64,000 bases of DNA from Ilex aquifolium (lineage: Eukaryota > Streptophyta > Magnoliopsida > Aquifoliales > Aquifoliaceae): the NCBI GenBank assembly GCA_951799425.1, contig OX637391.1, positions 21,438,551-21,502,550 on the forward strand, read 5' to 3'. Shown here piece after piece: positions 46,745 to 59,770 of the stretch (its first letter is position 1; each line of letters begins with the position of its first letter). Below the pieces are notes generated by a model that worked only from the letters and a program-made list of their open reading frames with translations, did not search any database and had not been told where the DNA came from. The translations under genes and the position numbers were made by a program.

Positions 46745-49700
46745 CTAAATAAATCATCTGCATCAACTACTTTTTGCTTGAATGAAGGTTTCCTAATAGT
46801 GTAGTTGGTAAGCCTAGAGGAATGCATATCCCAAAAAGATAAAGAAACTCAAAGACTACTGGTTCTTATGGGAATGCCATTCAGCGAATTGTGGTCTGAC
46901 AAAGGTGGTGCACAAGAAGTAGCTTAATCAGCACCATTTTGACTCAGGGTCTTAAGCATTATTGTTTCTTAAGGTGTCAAGAGCTACTTCTATTTTTTTT
47001 TTTTCCTGCAACTAAAGCGCATTACCTAAATGGACTGGTTGTGTAACTAACCCTCCAACTGGTATGACTGCATTATTCTTTCATTCAGATGGCTTTGAAT
47101 AGGGTTAATTATTTCCATAATGCTCATGGCATCATGTCTTGGCTACTGCATACAAGAAGAGCATGCAAAATATTATAGCAAGCTTCCCATTTCTCAAGTT
47201 TAATTTAATTATTGAATTTGCTAGAGAATCAAGATCGAGTTTCAATTGAAAAATATTTTTCTTTCTTTTCAAAACAAGAACAACGAAGAATGATTTTGAA
47301 AATAGAACAATTTATTTAAAAAAAAATTATTCAATGCAATTATAACTGATCCTAATGATTAACAAATAAGAAAGTATTCTATTGGAATAAACAAAATTAG
47401 TAAAAAGTCCTTTGTTGGTCATGCAAATTAATAACTGATTTGGACCAGCAGTCAGGAGAAAATCAAGAAGGATGCACTGATTGAGGGACATGCAAGAAAG
47501 TTTTTAGCCCAACGACAAACGAACCTATGGGCGGAGCATTTTTGGGACTAGTCTGTTTCACATTAGCCAATAGGAAAATTCCTTGCACGTAATGAAGGGA
47601 TCCATTGAAAAGTTACAACACCAAAATTGGGGACTACACGAACTAATGATAGAAAACAAGAACACTTTTCGGCCAAGTTCCATTAATTAATCATAACAAA
47701 TATTGTGGAAATTATGTGCAAACCTATTTTCGTAGGAATGGAAACAGAATTTCCTCAAAACCATATCCATTGAAATATAGAAAGGTAGCCCGGCTACAGT
47801 CAGAATCTTACTATCTATATTGACTTACGTTAGAGGGAAGGTATATTTTGTTGATCATGCTGGAGAGGGAACCATTCCTTCATCCTCGCCCGACCACTTG
47901 CTTTTTTCCGATTTCCTTGCGTTTTGATGAATAGGGATCATACCATGACATTCGTACACACTTACAACGAAGGCCTTGCCAATTTGCAATGCACGGAATC
48001 CTGATCCCCTATCCAATCTTAATATTATTTTTGACCTTATGGAAACTAAACATAGATGAATTTAAGTATTTCATAAAAAAATTGAAATGAGTTATTTTTT
48101 AGACAATAATGGTGAGATCAATTAGATGGATGAAATGGAGGAATCTGATTAGTGAAACGTATTAATAAAAAATTTTAGAAAAATAAGGTTTCGTACATTA
48201 TTTTGATTTTGTTTTACATTATTCTAATGGATTGTTACTTAACTGCTTAAGCATTTTTGTATGATCATGGTATACCTTGATTGCAAACTTTTTGCGTAAT
48301 CAAATGCCCATCATTAGCTATCCCTCACACACAAAAAAAAAAAGATGTAATGGCCTACAAGTTTGTAATATCCTCCATAATACAACACGTCTATAAGAAC
48401 TCTCACTTGTATCAAGATTTTTCAGTTAGACTACCTTAGTCAACATTGAATTATGAGGAATTGACTTATTTGAATTGACATGGGAGATCATGTTAGGCCA
48501 ATATTCAGTATAGTTTTTCTTGTAGTAATTTTGATGTTAAGGCTTTAATTTTATTCCATAAAACACAAAAAACTCGATGAAAAATAATTGTGTCATTACT
48601 ATGTTATGAGAGTTGAAAATGGTTGTGATTTTAAGAAAATACGTTGTACAAAGTATTAGAGCCAATACCTCACAAATGAAATTATTTGAGATTATTAAAC
48701 AAATATTGATGCCCACTTTAAGCTTCCCCATACCCAGGCCTTTAAAATGTTCTTTTATTAAATGTGTATTTTTCTAATAAACACAAAGGTATATAAAGGT
48801 TAGTATCCAAAAAATTTCCAAATCTTACGATATGACCAAGACTTTCATTCTGAAAAATCAAAACCCACATAAATACGACTGAGAAATTGCCAATACCGTC
48901 AGCAATAAAAAATTCTATTTAGTTTATTTAACTTGGTATTTGTGTATCAATTTTTGTTTCACAAGATTTTGATTCATCCTGCAAAATTTTTGTCAAACAT
49001 TTCACCCAAAAATATTCTTGATTTTATCGTTGGTTGTAATTCTGATGTGTAAGATTGTTCATGGTTTGAAAATGAAAGAATATGAGAACGGAAAAAGAGT
49101 ATAAGGTGGGTAGTTTTGTAAATAATTGTCAGGAATTTATAAGATATGGATCACGTACAACTATTCAATTCAAAAGGAAATATGCACTCATCGTTATTAA
49201 CTGTCCAAATTAATTTTATAATGTATTCCAGTTTACATTATAAAAAAATATTTTTCGGTATTAGAATAAGAAATAATTGAGTTGTTTTAAAGAAATCCAA
49301 ACACCTTCTCAAACATAAATTACTAGGAATCTTTTGATGTTCCTATCTCAAAAAGATATTAACACCCATTATTCTCATATAACTCATGCCTCATGATGAA
49401 CAATATTGCTACATCTTTCTTTATTCATGGACGCTAAATGTGTCAACTCTATCAGTGAAATCTCAAAAATTCTAGGTGAAAATGATATTTGGAACCAAAA
49501 ATTTCTTTAAACCATGGCTTAACAACTTTATTATTCTTTATATACACAATCATGTTATCACTTCGGTATTTATCACTCATTTGATTATACAGTTCAATGT
49601 ATAATCTGTAATGTCTACCGTAGTTAGTAAACTAAAATGTCAAAATCACCAGTAAACTAACTAATATGTATATCATGTCTTTTCTAATAAAATAAATGTC

Positions 49701-50330
49701 AAAATTACAAGTAAACTAGCTAATATGTATATCATGTATTTTCTAGTCTTAGAAAGTATAAAATGATTCTAGTATATTCAAAATTTATCTAGATAGGTGC
49801 ATAACAAGTCCAAATTGTGTCAAAAATTCATATTCATTTAATATAAGTGTATCCTAATTGTTGTGCAAAAAAAAGAGGGTGAGTATAATTAAAAATATTG
49901 AAGAAATATTTAAAATACATATAGGTAATATTAAAAAAAAATTGAGGATGCTTTCAATCAGATTTTACACTCACTTCGAGTCTTTGGCTCAAGTGGTGGT
50001 GGGCCCAGATTTTTTTTCCTTTTAAGTAGAATGGTTTTTTAAATCTTTGGGGTGAATAGTGGTGGGTCTAGTACTTTTGTCTTTGGTTTTGAATGGACAC
50101 AAGTGATATATTATATAAATATATAATATATATAATAAAAAAAAATTGAGGGGGGCACTTGCCCACCCTAGACCAAGCTTAGCTTTACCCTGTTTGCATC
50201 TCTAAATATTTTGTTGAGCTTGGTTAGTCTTAGACATGCAGAATAACATAAAAATATGTTTTGATATCTAACATCACTACACACAATAAAAACAAAAACA
50301 TATAATCCATATCGGCCAAAATAAACAACA
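46745..50330. other. no recognisable gene
   Basis: About 3.6 kb of AT-rich sequence. No frame, RNA gene or bounded transposon was supported. It probably consists of old decayed repeats. Confidence 0.45.
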
Positions 50331-50387
50331 AAAATATAAAATACAATTCAAAACAGTTCACGTGCAACACACGTGTGCACCAACTAG
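50330..50387 (+). mobile_element. possible second Helitron 3' end
   Basis: GTTCACGTGCAACACACGTG shares its opening with the sequence at 45,655-45,675. GTGCA/TGCAC arms (50362-50366 and 50376-50380) form a hairpin, followed by CAA, CTAG (50384-50387) and T. The 5' end was not found. Confidence 0.38.
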
Positions 50388-50794
50388 TAATAATCATATC
50401 ATTATATCATATCATATCATATTACCTATAAAAGTACTGTAACGCCCCAAAAACCACCTTGGAAGACATTACCTTCTAACACCATTCATACCATGAGAGC
50501 AACTAATAAAATCCATAAATAACCGAGGTTCCTTAATTTAACAAAATTCGGGGAGAGTTTCCTTTGTTCGGGGAGCTCTACCCAAAACATAACATGTGCA
50601 ATTATACTACATTGACCACACCGGGTTCATTGATCCATAAAATATTTACAACATTATCCAAAAGAATAAGCACAAACCATGGCTACTACATCAAAAGAAT
50701 TACATTTGAACTTAGCAGCGAAATAAACAAAATACTAGACTTTACATGATTGTACATAATCGTTCATAGTCTAGCACAAAAATAAACGACATCT

Positions 50795-50886
50795 CTAGAT
50801 GTCCCACTCGGGATCCAAGTACCCCTCTAATGAAGCTTCTCCATGGTCCGGCTCGTTAGCACCGAACTCCTCCTCCAGCCCATAAT
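50795..50886 (-). other. conserved 92-nt LTR exon
   Basis: The frame reads DYGLEEEFGANEPDHGE and ends LDPEWDI. Without splicing it also continues upstream into an open 89-codon frame from 51064 that contains MRPTGSY and FFYRASCSPP. Confidence 0.55.
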
Positions 50887-51887
50887 CTGTAAAATGTTTA
50901 ACTATAGGGGGTGAGCACGAAGCTCTGTAGAAAAATCCTCTCAAACTCGAACAAGGTTTAGAAAACAAATAAGAACCGGTCGGTCTCATTTCGTAAATAA
51001 CATATATCAATTTTGAAGGAAAAACAGGACATTTTAAATAGATCTCAAGTTTAAGCCGTAACAATAATCAAGTGAAAAGTTAAGGTAAATTTCATAACAA
51101 TATACAATTTCCAACTTTAAGCCATTTAGGAATGGCGCCTTCCGATGCATTGTCCCATACCAATGCACCGGCCAAGATGATCCAACCCATCATCCCATGT
51201 ATATTAGTTCATCATTGTACCATATATGTTGATTGCTTCTCATGAATCTACCCAACGATTATACATAGTCCACCAATTACCATCACAATCACAAACACTT
51301 TAGGAAAGGGCGTCTACCATCTCAATGACAGTGACGAGTCCCTTCCCAGGGAAAGTATATCATCACTTGTTCGAACTCCTGTGAACGATAGTGGTCGCAT
51401 TACCAAATGACAATCCACTACAAGTGTTAAGAAATCATCTCACCCCCACTGGGATAGACTAACCTCTAACACTCTATGGCATCTCTCGATGGCAATCCAA
51501 GTCCATCACAACAACCATACAAATGAGAAAACCAAAATATTCTCAATTCACCAAAAATTCCAAATAAATACAAAATCCACAATTTCTCATTTTACAAGCA
51601 TATCTCAAAAATTCCCAAATTTATCATGTAACAATTTCAATGACCAATTAAGGAAAAATCCAAGAGATCACAACAACATCATTTATTACTCAACACAAAG
51701 CACTAAAGTTTTAGAAATCAAGAACAAATGAATATTGAGAGAAAAGTCCACCTCTCATGAGAACAAGAGTTTTCAAAACAAGAAATAGAGGTTTCATGGC
51801 AATCTAACCATAGCCTTGTTTTAAAAATGATAATATTTGCAAGAATATCAAAAATCAAAGATTTCCTAACACATATCTAAGATTTAG

Positions 51888-51893
<6 letters not shown>

Positions 51894-51942
<49 letters not shown>
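51894..51942. repeat. TA microsatellite
   Basis: An uninterrupted (TA)n of about 48 bp inside the solo LTR, in the predicted leader intron. Confidence 0.95.
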
Positions 51943-51943
<1 letters not shown>

Positions 51944-53029
51944 CCCTAGCATCAATGAACAAGAGTGAGAGAAACCCCTACTTTGAATCAAAGATTCCAA
52001 GTGAAAGCCCAAGCCCTATAGACCTTCTTCTTTCATTTTCTTCCTCCCTTAATCTTCCTCTAAGGTTCCAAGAGGTGTGGGGTGAGAGTGGAGTGAAAGA
52101 AATGAGAGTAAAGGGCTGAAATCAGTGTTTTAAACACAGCCAACCCCGAAAAACACTGTTCACAGTCTGTTTTTGTTTTCTCCAAAATTACGGTTTTGCC
52201 ACTAAAATCTCCAATTTGATCCATATGACTATCCTAAGGTTTTTCGACGTTCCGGATTCATTTTTAATGTTATTTTAACCTAAAAATATTTATTTTTATG
52301 ATTTATTTCAAACTAAAATAAATTTACACTCGAAATACTAAAATTACTATTTTATTCTTACGGTTTCAATATATTGATGAAAATGCAAAATGTCATATTT
52401 TTTTATTTTAATATTCAGCCTTTTATACTTATTTGAAGCCTAAATGTACTCATTATTCTTATATTTTGATTTAGGATGTAAATGGAGACGTTAAATGTAA
52501 AACGGAACTAATTGGACGGTTTCGATATCGCTTCGTTATCTGGGCATAACTCTCTCATCCGAGCTCCGATTGAGATGATTCAAGATGCTATGGAACGCTA
52601 AGAAATAGTTCTACAACTTCCATGTTTTGAGTTTTGAGAGATATTGACTGCATCAAGATCCAAATTGGGCTTGAAGTTGCAGCTAGTACACTGTTCACGT
52701 GCATTGTTTATATTCTAAAATCTAGTGCACGAAAATTCCAGTGGACTTTATTTTATTTTTACGTCATTACATATATAAGAATCACTAAACAAGTACATTA
52801 CTATATTAATATAAATATATGGGGGTTTACAAGTACGTAAATGTTTAAAACTTTTATTTTATATTTTTAACCTTAACTAATCCTTTTAAGTCAATTTTAT
52901 CCTTCAAACATACATAACCGAAAGAAAGTACACATTATGTGCAGTAAATAAATCCGTTGGCCATCAGAAGTCAAACTGTTTCATCTTCCATAGCTTCGTT
53001 AACATCACAGACATTAATCTACTTCTTGA

Positions 53030-54441
53030 CACTACACAAATTTGTTTTTTAGCGACGAACAATAAAATTTATTGTAAAAAAAGTGATTTTCGACGACAAT
53101 TTCAAATGTTTGTCGTGGTAAACTTTTTTAAGATATTTTTGGCGACCATTTTTTGTAGTCGTCGCCAATAGTCTTTGCAAAAACGTTCCCTCCAAAAAAA
53201 ATTGGCGTCAATGTTGGCGCTAAATGCTAATTTTATGGGTGACAAAAAAAATTGTCGCCAAAATAATTTTTCAGTCACAAAATTTTTGTCAAATAACAAA
53301 AGTAAGAAAACAAAAATAATAATACTTAGCGACAATACATGTTTGTCATAGAAAAAAAAAGTTAAATTCTTTTTTGTTTGGCGACAATTTATATTTGATC
53401 GCAGAATATCACTACAAGAAAAATATTTTACTGCGACGACTTTTTACGATGTGTAAGAAAAATTATCGCAAAAAAAAAGACATTTTACGACAAATATTAC
53501 GTTTCATTGACAAAAAGTATTATAATGATCTTCAATGATTGAAGCACTACAGTGAATTTACTTTGATTTGTTTCAAAATAAACAAAAAAAGATTAATATA
53601 ATGGTCAGACACGTTTAATAAACAGGTCGTGTTTGGATGAGACCTGTCAAACCGTTTATCACACGTTTACCCGTTTAAATAAAATTAATATAATAATAAA
53701 TTAATAATTTTTTTAAAAAATTAGCCAGAAAAAAAAGATATAAAGAAATCAATACATAAAAAAAAAGAAATAAAACAGTAGTTCAAAGACAAAAGGAGGG
53801 GAGATGGGAAGCAGTTCAAAGACAAAAGCAAACCAATGTCTTTTATTTTTGTCCCACATCGGCAAATGAGGTGAGATAGAGAGGGCTGACTTGCTTATAA
53901 AAGACAGTGGCCTCTTGCTTTTTTTTTTAGCCTTAAAGTTTGATTTTTATGTGAGATTTGACTAGAAATTCCTTTTTTTTTTAGGTAAGTGCAACTGACA
54001 GTAAAAAAAGTAGAGTATTAAAATTTGTTGATATACTTTTTTTAAAATTAAAACGGGTTAAAGGAGTCGTGTCGTGTTACCCGTTTATAAAATTTGTTCA
54101 TTTGTTATTTGGTGTCGAAAATATGTTAGTCGCAAAAAATGTACCTTGATTTTCAACGACAAATATTATGTCATCGTCAAAGAGAAAAAATATGACCATA
54201 ATATAATTTCTTTCGGCGACGAAATTTTTTTGTGACAAGTAGATGAATTTTTAAGCAACTAAGTTTTTTGTCACTGATAATTTACTTTAAAGACGATACT
54301 TTGGTCATCAAAAACTTTTAGTGGCAAGTTTGCCGCGACAAATTGGTGACCAAGCTTTTTTGTCGCAAAAAAATTTTAGCGACGAATTATACACTTTTAG
54401 CGACAACTTTTTTTGCCCCTAAAAACATTTTTCTTGTAATG
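53030..54441. mobile_element. CACTA-like block, possibly two nested ends
   Basis: CACTACACAAATTTG at 53030 and CACTACAAGAAAAATA at 53410 both look like CACTA left ends. The right end is TTTTTCTTGTAATG at 54441. Subterminal GCGAC and GTCGC motifs crowd both sides (TTTAGCGAC, GGCGACAAT). The outer 3-bp flanks are TGA and CGA, so no perfect duplication is seen. No transposase frame is present. Confidence 0.65.
53851..53903 (+). promoter_or_regulatory. snRNA-type promoter motif pair (USE plus TATA)
   Basis: GTCCCACATCG (53851-53861) is a perfect match to the plant snRNA upstream sequence element. TTATAAAAG follows at about 53895-53903, 34 bp later, the spacing used by Pol II snRNA genes. The sequence downstream (ACAGTGGCCTCTTGC then a T-run) is not a U1, U2, U4 or U5 RNA that I recognise. 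Confidence 0.5.
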
Positions 54442-55100
54442 CGACACGTTATAGTCTTCCCGCTTGGCCATTTCATCGATCTTCTTCTTGAGTGACAGTG
54501 AAGGAACAGCTAGAGGTGAACTCTAGGTCGCCTTCAATAGTGCTTCGAAGAATTCAAAATGATTTCAGTGGATTTCTCCATTGAAACCTACTATACTTGA
54601 AGAAGCTCCAACACAACCAACACAAGAAAGTAATTCAAATAATTTATTTTCTTATTATCTCCTTTTTTTTTTTCTTGGATCACGTTTTAGGGATGATTGC
54701 TAAAAAAAGAAAGAATATAAGGAACAAAGGGGTCTGACCAAAAAAAAAAAAAGAGGAAGGAACAAAGGGGATTGCTTCTTTTTTTTTGTTGTCTGCCGCT
54801 GTAAGTATGATATACCTTACTTTTTGATGCTTGTATTATCTCTATGCATCTCACGCCCTTGTTTTAATAGAGTTATATACTAAAAACTTATTTTTTGTAG
54901 TGAAACTCGTTTTATTAATTAATAAGAGTTTGTTTGTTTTTCCATTTTATTGAGAATCTATGTGGACAAAATATTTACATTCTGGTATGCATGTATGTCT
55001 TATATTTTACATTGCAGTAATAAAAAAAATGGTCAACAATAAACATATTTGTATTCACATCCAAAATCAAATTACAAAGATAGAGGAGAGAGAAAGAAAT
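54442..55100. other. no recognisable gene
   Basis: AT-rich intergenic sequence with poly-T and poly-A runs. Confidence 0.4.
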
Positions 55101-55109
55101 TTAAGCACT

Positions 55110-55625
55110 GGTTGCAGTGGGGGCGAGCAGTGGTGATGGTGAGAGACGGTGATAGTTGTGATGGATGATGACGACCGATTGTGATGGCTGCAGTCGTGGG
55201 AGGCAATGGTGATGGTGGTGGTGGGATAGTAGGGGTTATGGTGGTAAAGGTCATAGTGAGATAGTGACGGTGGTGGTAAGGTGGCGACAACAGTGGTGGT
55301 GGTGATGATGGGGCACTAATGGGGTGGTGGTGGTGACAACGACAGTGGTGGTGGTGGGGCAATTGTTGTTGTAAAAGAAGTGATGGTAAGGTGGCAGTAG
55401 TGGTGGCAGTGACGGTGGTAGTGGGGCTATAGATGTGGTAAGATGGCCACAGTAATGGTGGCGATAGCGGTGATGGTGGTGGTAATAGTGGTGGCGCTGA
55501 CGATGGTAGTTGGGCGATGGATGTGGTAGGGTGACGATAGTGGTGGTGGCAGTAGCGGCGGTTGTGGTGGTAGTGGTGATTGTGGTGGGGGCGGTAGGGG
55601 TGGTGGTGATAGAGGTTTTGGTGGG
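55110..55625. repeat. GGT/GAT/GTGGTG-rich trinucleotide repeat tract
   Basis: An irregular G-rich tract built from GGTGGT, GATGGT and GGCGGT. The His/Thr/Pro-rich minus-strand frames here (for example 55251-55640) are by-products of the repeat, not genes. Confidence 0.85.
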
Positions 55626-55639
55626 ACTATTTCCAAACA

Positions 55640-57896
55640 CTATTTTTTTTTTTTAAAGTATTTATGAAAAGTTATAAGTATGAAAAACACTTTTAAAAAG
55701 TTACCCCAAACACACCCTTAGTGACCTATTTTTCCTATTAAATTTAGAGTGTTAATATTAGCGGTTGGATTAACTTCAAAATAAAATTTAAAGAGATCTC
55801 AACTGCGGATAGAAAAAATCATTTTATTTATTTTTTGAAATTTGAATTATATTGTATTTTATTATATAGATTTTCTCAATTCATTAACTATTATTACTAC
55901 CACTCATGTTATTCGTGTAAGTACACCAATCTCATATGGAAAAGATAACTAGAGAGAATTAAACATCACTTAATACAGGAATTTAGTTAATAGAATGGTG
56001 CTACACAAATAGTGTCAAAGGCCAAATTAGCAAGCCTTTCGTAAAAATAATAGGGACTCCGATACATTCTGGCTTTTACAAGGAGCAAGCATAAAATTAC
56101 GTAGCATATAGGGCACAGGCACTCAAGAAAGAAAACTGCTGGACAGACCCACCATGCAGAACATTTAAAATAAACGCGGAAACAATTACCGGTCACTTAG
56201 AATGGGACCGAAATTGGGCAAAGGAAAAAGTGACAACACAGATGAAAAACTTGCCTGACCATATGACCATCAGAGCATACTATAAAGTGAAATCAGAAAG
56301 TAAACATATACTTTGGCGAGTAAACACAAAAGCAACACACTACAAAAGTAATTTAGGCATTCATAGAACAAAAATTGTTAAATTCTAGCCACAGTGAATA
56401 TTCTAACCACAATAAAACAAAGAGTGCATTGCACGGGGTAGCCTGGTCTTCTGATGTTGCAGATATAGAACAACAGGCATGGCCTTACAGGGTTCATTAG
56501 ATACGAAAACTGAAGGGGAAGAAGCTGTAGCATTGTAAGAACTTTTGATGAACTGACTCCAATTCAATTGCTCCAAATCCTTTGAAGTCATATACCCAGA
56601 TTGGAACGAAACCTAGAAACAGAAAATGGCGAATGAATCATCTAATTATTCGACCTTCTAAAGCAAAATTTGCAGTTTAAATGCTTCAAACTGATTGTAA
56701 AATTAGGTGTCCAAAAGAATTTACAACCACATTCCTTCATCAACAGTAAACTCCAATGTCTTGCAGTATAGGCTGGATAGCTACTTCAATCGTCATACTT
56801 ACTAGTTACTGCAGTCTAAAATTTGGTCAAACTATCATTCTGCAAAACCTATCAATCATGAATAATCAAGTCATTGAGATCTGGCATGTTTGCAGTATCG
56901 ACAATGAGGATTAGATTAGGGAATAAGAAATAGTTTCCTATAAGCCTATAAAATAGGAGTATAAAACATCAGGTTTAATGTAGACAAGACCGCTATTCAT
57001 TATGATCCCCTGTTTTTTTCCAAACAAACAAACAAACAACCAAATAAGCTAGCTATGAGGAGCCAGAAAATTAGTGATAAATCACCCTACCAAGATCAGC
57101 TGTAATGTGTGGATGCATGTATAACTCTGCCCAGTTGCTCTGCATGCAGCAGGACAAAAAAAATCAAGCATGATGATGGTAATTCACCTATGCAGAGTAC
57201 ACACATTCTTGTGGCCCATTAAGCATAGCCACAGTTGCAGACAATAGCAATGTAGCAAGAACGGGCTAATAGCTTCTAACCACCCCTTAAAATATTTTTC
57301 CTAAACAGATTAAGAAAATTAGACACAGTGCATTTATAATGAAGACAGCCTGTTTGCATAACACATTAATCAAAACCTCAATTCAACTAGTTGGGTTCGT
57401 TATCCTAATCAAATCCCACAGTATCAAGTCTAAAAGGCATAATACAAAGACAGCTTTGAAGGCAATCGTTCAAATTGTACAAGAACAATGACGTAATTTG
57501 TTGAGCAGCTTATCACATTAACAGGCTCATAAGCATGACAGAACTTGCCCCATAAGTGACTTAGATAGAACAGAAGATGAACCAGAACAACAAAGTTGTA
57601 ATAGATGCTGGACACATGATAAGGGCGAGAAAACAAAACAAATACTAGCACTGAGATTAAAACATGGTGCTAGTTCTGTCTTTTAACATTAAATCACAGC
57701 TTTTACACCTCTTTCGGAACATCCAAAGAACATCACTAAGAGCTCCACTTCAGGCTTTCACAGTTGAGCTCTAGAACTAACATCCCTGCTGAATGCTATA
57801 TGCAAATGAGGACCCCAAATAAATTTTAGGGAGTGCCTCAAGAGTTGCTGATGCCCAAATGCCTTTCACTCCAGCTACCAAAATTTCAACCAATAA
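55640..57896. other. 3' flank of the PPR gene, no certain gene
   Basis: This sequence is less AT-rich than its surroundings and repeat-poor. It could hold 3' UTR and introns of the PPR transcript. A 62-codon minus frame (56403-56591, beginning MTSKDLEQLNWSQF) has a fairly gene-like composition but no family that I recognise. Confidence 0.4.
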
Positions 57897-59120
57897 TCAT
57901 GTCCTGGCTTCTTGTGACTCACGAGAATTGGCCTCAGAATCAGCAATAGCCAAACCAAGATCCTGTTCAAGCTTTTCCCAAGCCTTCAAAACATTAGGAG
58001 GGAACTTCTTCTTCACTGTTCGAATCAACCCTTTTGCCTCCTTCATTTTCGACTTCTTCACCAACCCTTCCACCAAATACTTCAAAGTATTAAAATCCGG
58101 AATCTTATGCACTTTGACACTCTCCTTAAACACCTTATACCCCCTCTCAAACTGCTCATTCCTACACAAATAATACATCAAAGTCCTAAAAGTCGCTGCA
58201 TTTGGATGACACCCATATTTTTCCAATCCCTCGTAAACCTTCTTTGCCTCATCCAATCTACCAGTCCTAAAATAACAAGTCATCAAATAATTGTAACTGA
58301 TGGCATCTGGTTTCAACCCTGTATTGCTCATTTCCTCAATCAACCCCTTCACAGTCTCTGGATCACCACCGTGTGAATTCATTATCCGAACATTATACGC
58401 CCCAACATCCAGTGGACACCCTTTTTGAACCATCTCATTCCAAATTCTCTCAGCGTCCTCATTCCTCCCTTTCTTATACAATGCATCCATCACCGTGGTG
58501 TAAGAAATAGACGTTATTTCAATATCTTTTTCCCCCATGGTTTTCAATGTTTCCATAGCCAAATCAAGCGAACCCGAATCACAGTACGACTTAACTAAAA
58601 TCCCGTACGATATTTTATCCGGTAAAAACCCGTACTTTTGGGGAATTTCGTCGAACAGTGTGGGTACTTGATCGAAGAGCTTTGATTGATTACCAGCTGA
58701 TAAAAGGGCATTGAAGGAAATTGCTGATCTGGGTGTACCCAGGTCGTCCATTTCATTATAGATTTTGAGGGCGTGATCAAACATGCCAACGCGGCCATAT
58801 GATCGAATGAGGGTGGAAAGGAAGGGTTCTTCGGTGATTTTGGGATCATTTTTGTGGGATTCAATGAGTGTTTCGATCTCGGTGAAGCGGTGGGCCTTTG
58901 CAAGGCGTTTAACGGTGAGGTCTTGGACGTATCGAGAAGAGATTGGGGAAGAATAGTGATTGGAGACGGAGGAGTAGATTTCTAGGGCTTTGTCAGGATC
59001 GTACTCGAATTTGAGCTTAGCTTTGGCTTTGGAGATGGTAATGCTGGCTGTTGTGGTGGCTGTAGCAGCGGCGGCGGTTGATAGGCGGCGGGCGTGGCGA
59101 AGGGCGACAGAGGAAGACAT
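57897..59120 (-). CDS. P-class pentatricopeptide repeat protein, probably mitochondrial
   Basis: A single intronless frame of 407 codons from ATG at 59118-59120. The N-terminus (MSSSVALRHARRLSTAAAA) is rich in Arg, Ser and Ala with few acidic residues, a mitochondrial presequence type. The sequence then closely follows the small family of Arabidopsis At4g36680/At2g18520: KAKAKLKFEYDPDKALEIYS, LIESHKNDPKI, SFNALLSA and DKISYGILVKSYCDSG, and it ends in the KGLIRTVKKKFPP segment typical of the family. Roughly eight 35-residue helical repeats (for example NYLMTCYFRTGRLDEAKKVY) form an RNA-binding solenoid; no E, DYW or SMR domain follows. I chose this ATG by family similarity; an upstream in-frame ATG at 59246 adds a low-complexity Phe-rich stretch. 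The gene appears intact. Confidence 0.93.
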   Translation of the reverse strand: MSSSVALRHARRLSTAAAATATTTASITISKAKAKLKFEYDPDKALEIYSSVSNHYSSPISSRYVQDLTVKRLAKAHRFTEIETLIESHKNDPKITEEPFLSTLIRSYGRVGMFDHALKIYNEMDDLGTPRSAISFNALLSAGNQSKLFDQVPTLFDEIPQKYGFLPDKISYGILVKSYCDSGSLDLAMETLKTMGEKDIEITSISYTTVMDALYKKGRNEDAERIWNEMVQKGCPLDVGAYNVRIMNSHGGDPETVKGLIEEMSNTGLKPDAISYNYLMTCYFRTGRLDEAKKVYEGLEKYGCHPNAATFRTLMYYLCRNEQFERGYKVFKESVKVHKIPDFNTLKYLVEGLVKKSKMKEAKGLIRTVKKKFPPNVLKAWEKLEQDLGLAIADSEANSRESQEART

Positions 59121-59770
59121 TTCTAGGGTTTTCGGAGGTTTATGGTTTTGGCGAGGAAATGAGAGCAGTGTCGGGGTAAAAAAAAATTTCTTTTGATTTA
59201 AGCTGAAAAAAAAAAAACTCATTTGATATGAGTACGAGTCTAACATTAAAAAAATATTTTAATTTTTTTTATTAAAATTTAAATTTTAAATTTGGGTAAA
59301 AATTTAAATTTGTCATTCATCGCAGTTTGATTGTAAAAATTTTGATTTCGTCAATTTTATTTCAAAAATTCAAATATTCAGTTAATTTGGTTCTTGACAC
59401 TAACTGTCATCACAAAAATACACGAAAAACATCATGTGCCTGTTACCTGCAGATTTTTAAAGGTATTTCTGGTATTTTATTACAATCTATGCTTCCAAAC
59501 AATATTATTCTCGGGGTGAATTATACTTTACACCTTGAAATATTTTAAATTTTTCACTTTATACTCTCAAATATTAAATTTTTTACATTGCACCTTCAAT
59601 ATATTAAAAGTATTACAATGTGGTTCTTCTATTAGCTTTTCTTTAGTTTTTTCGTCAGTGTCAATGGGTTAGCTTTTGAAACAAAAATAATTAAAGTTAA
59701 CAGAATGACCATATTGCAACACTTTTGATACATTTAGGTGCAATATGAAAAATTTATGGAAGACATTAAC
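59121..59770. other. PPR promoter side and AT-rich intergenic sequence
   Basis: No gene. Sequence around 59515-59770 contains loosely inverted pieces (TTACACCTTGAAATATT, TTTAGGTGCAATATG) that may be an old MITE. Confidence 0.4.

Larger units (their letters stand above)
50438..52831 (-). mobile_element. solo LTR of a third gypsy family, TSD AGTAC
   Basis: It begins TGTAACGCCCC and ends GGGGGTTTACA, flanked by perfect duplications AGTAC (50433-50437 and 52832-52836). The first 600 bp are clearly related to the LTR of the element at 5,717. On minus: donor GTAGGGG at 51981, acceptor CATTTTACAG at 50887, conserved exon 50795-50886. A TA microsatellite fills 51894-51942. Confidence 0.92.

Noticed and set aside
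55072-55640. Long His/Thr/Pro-rich minus-strand frames
   Set aside because: They are translations of a GGT/GAT repeat tract. All frames stay open because of the repeat.
58990-59196. 68-codon plus frame opposite the PPR start
   Set aside because: It is a shadow of the PPR N-terminus. The Ala/Val-rich content mirrors the presequence codons.
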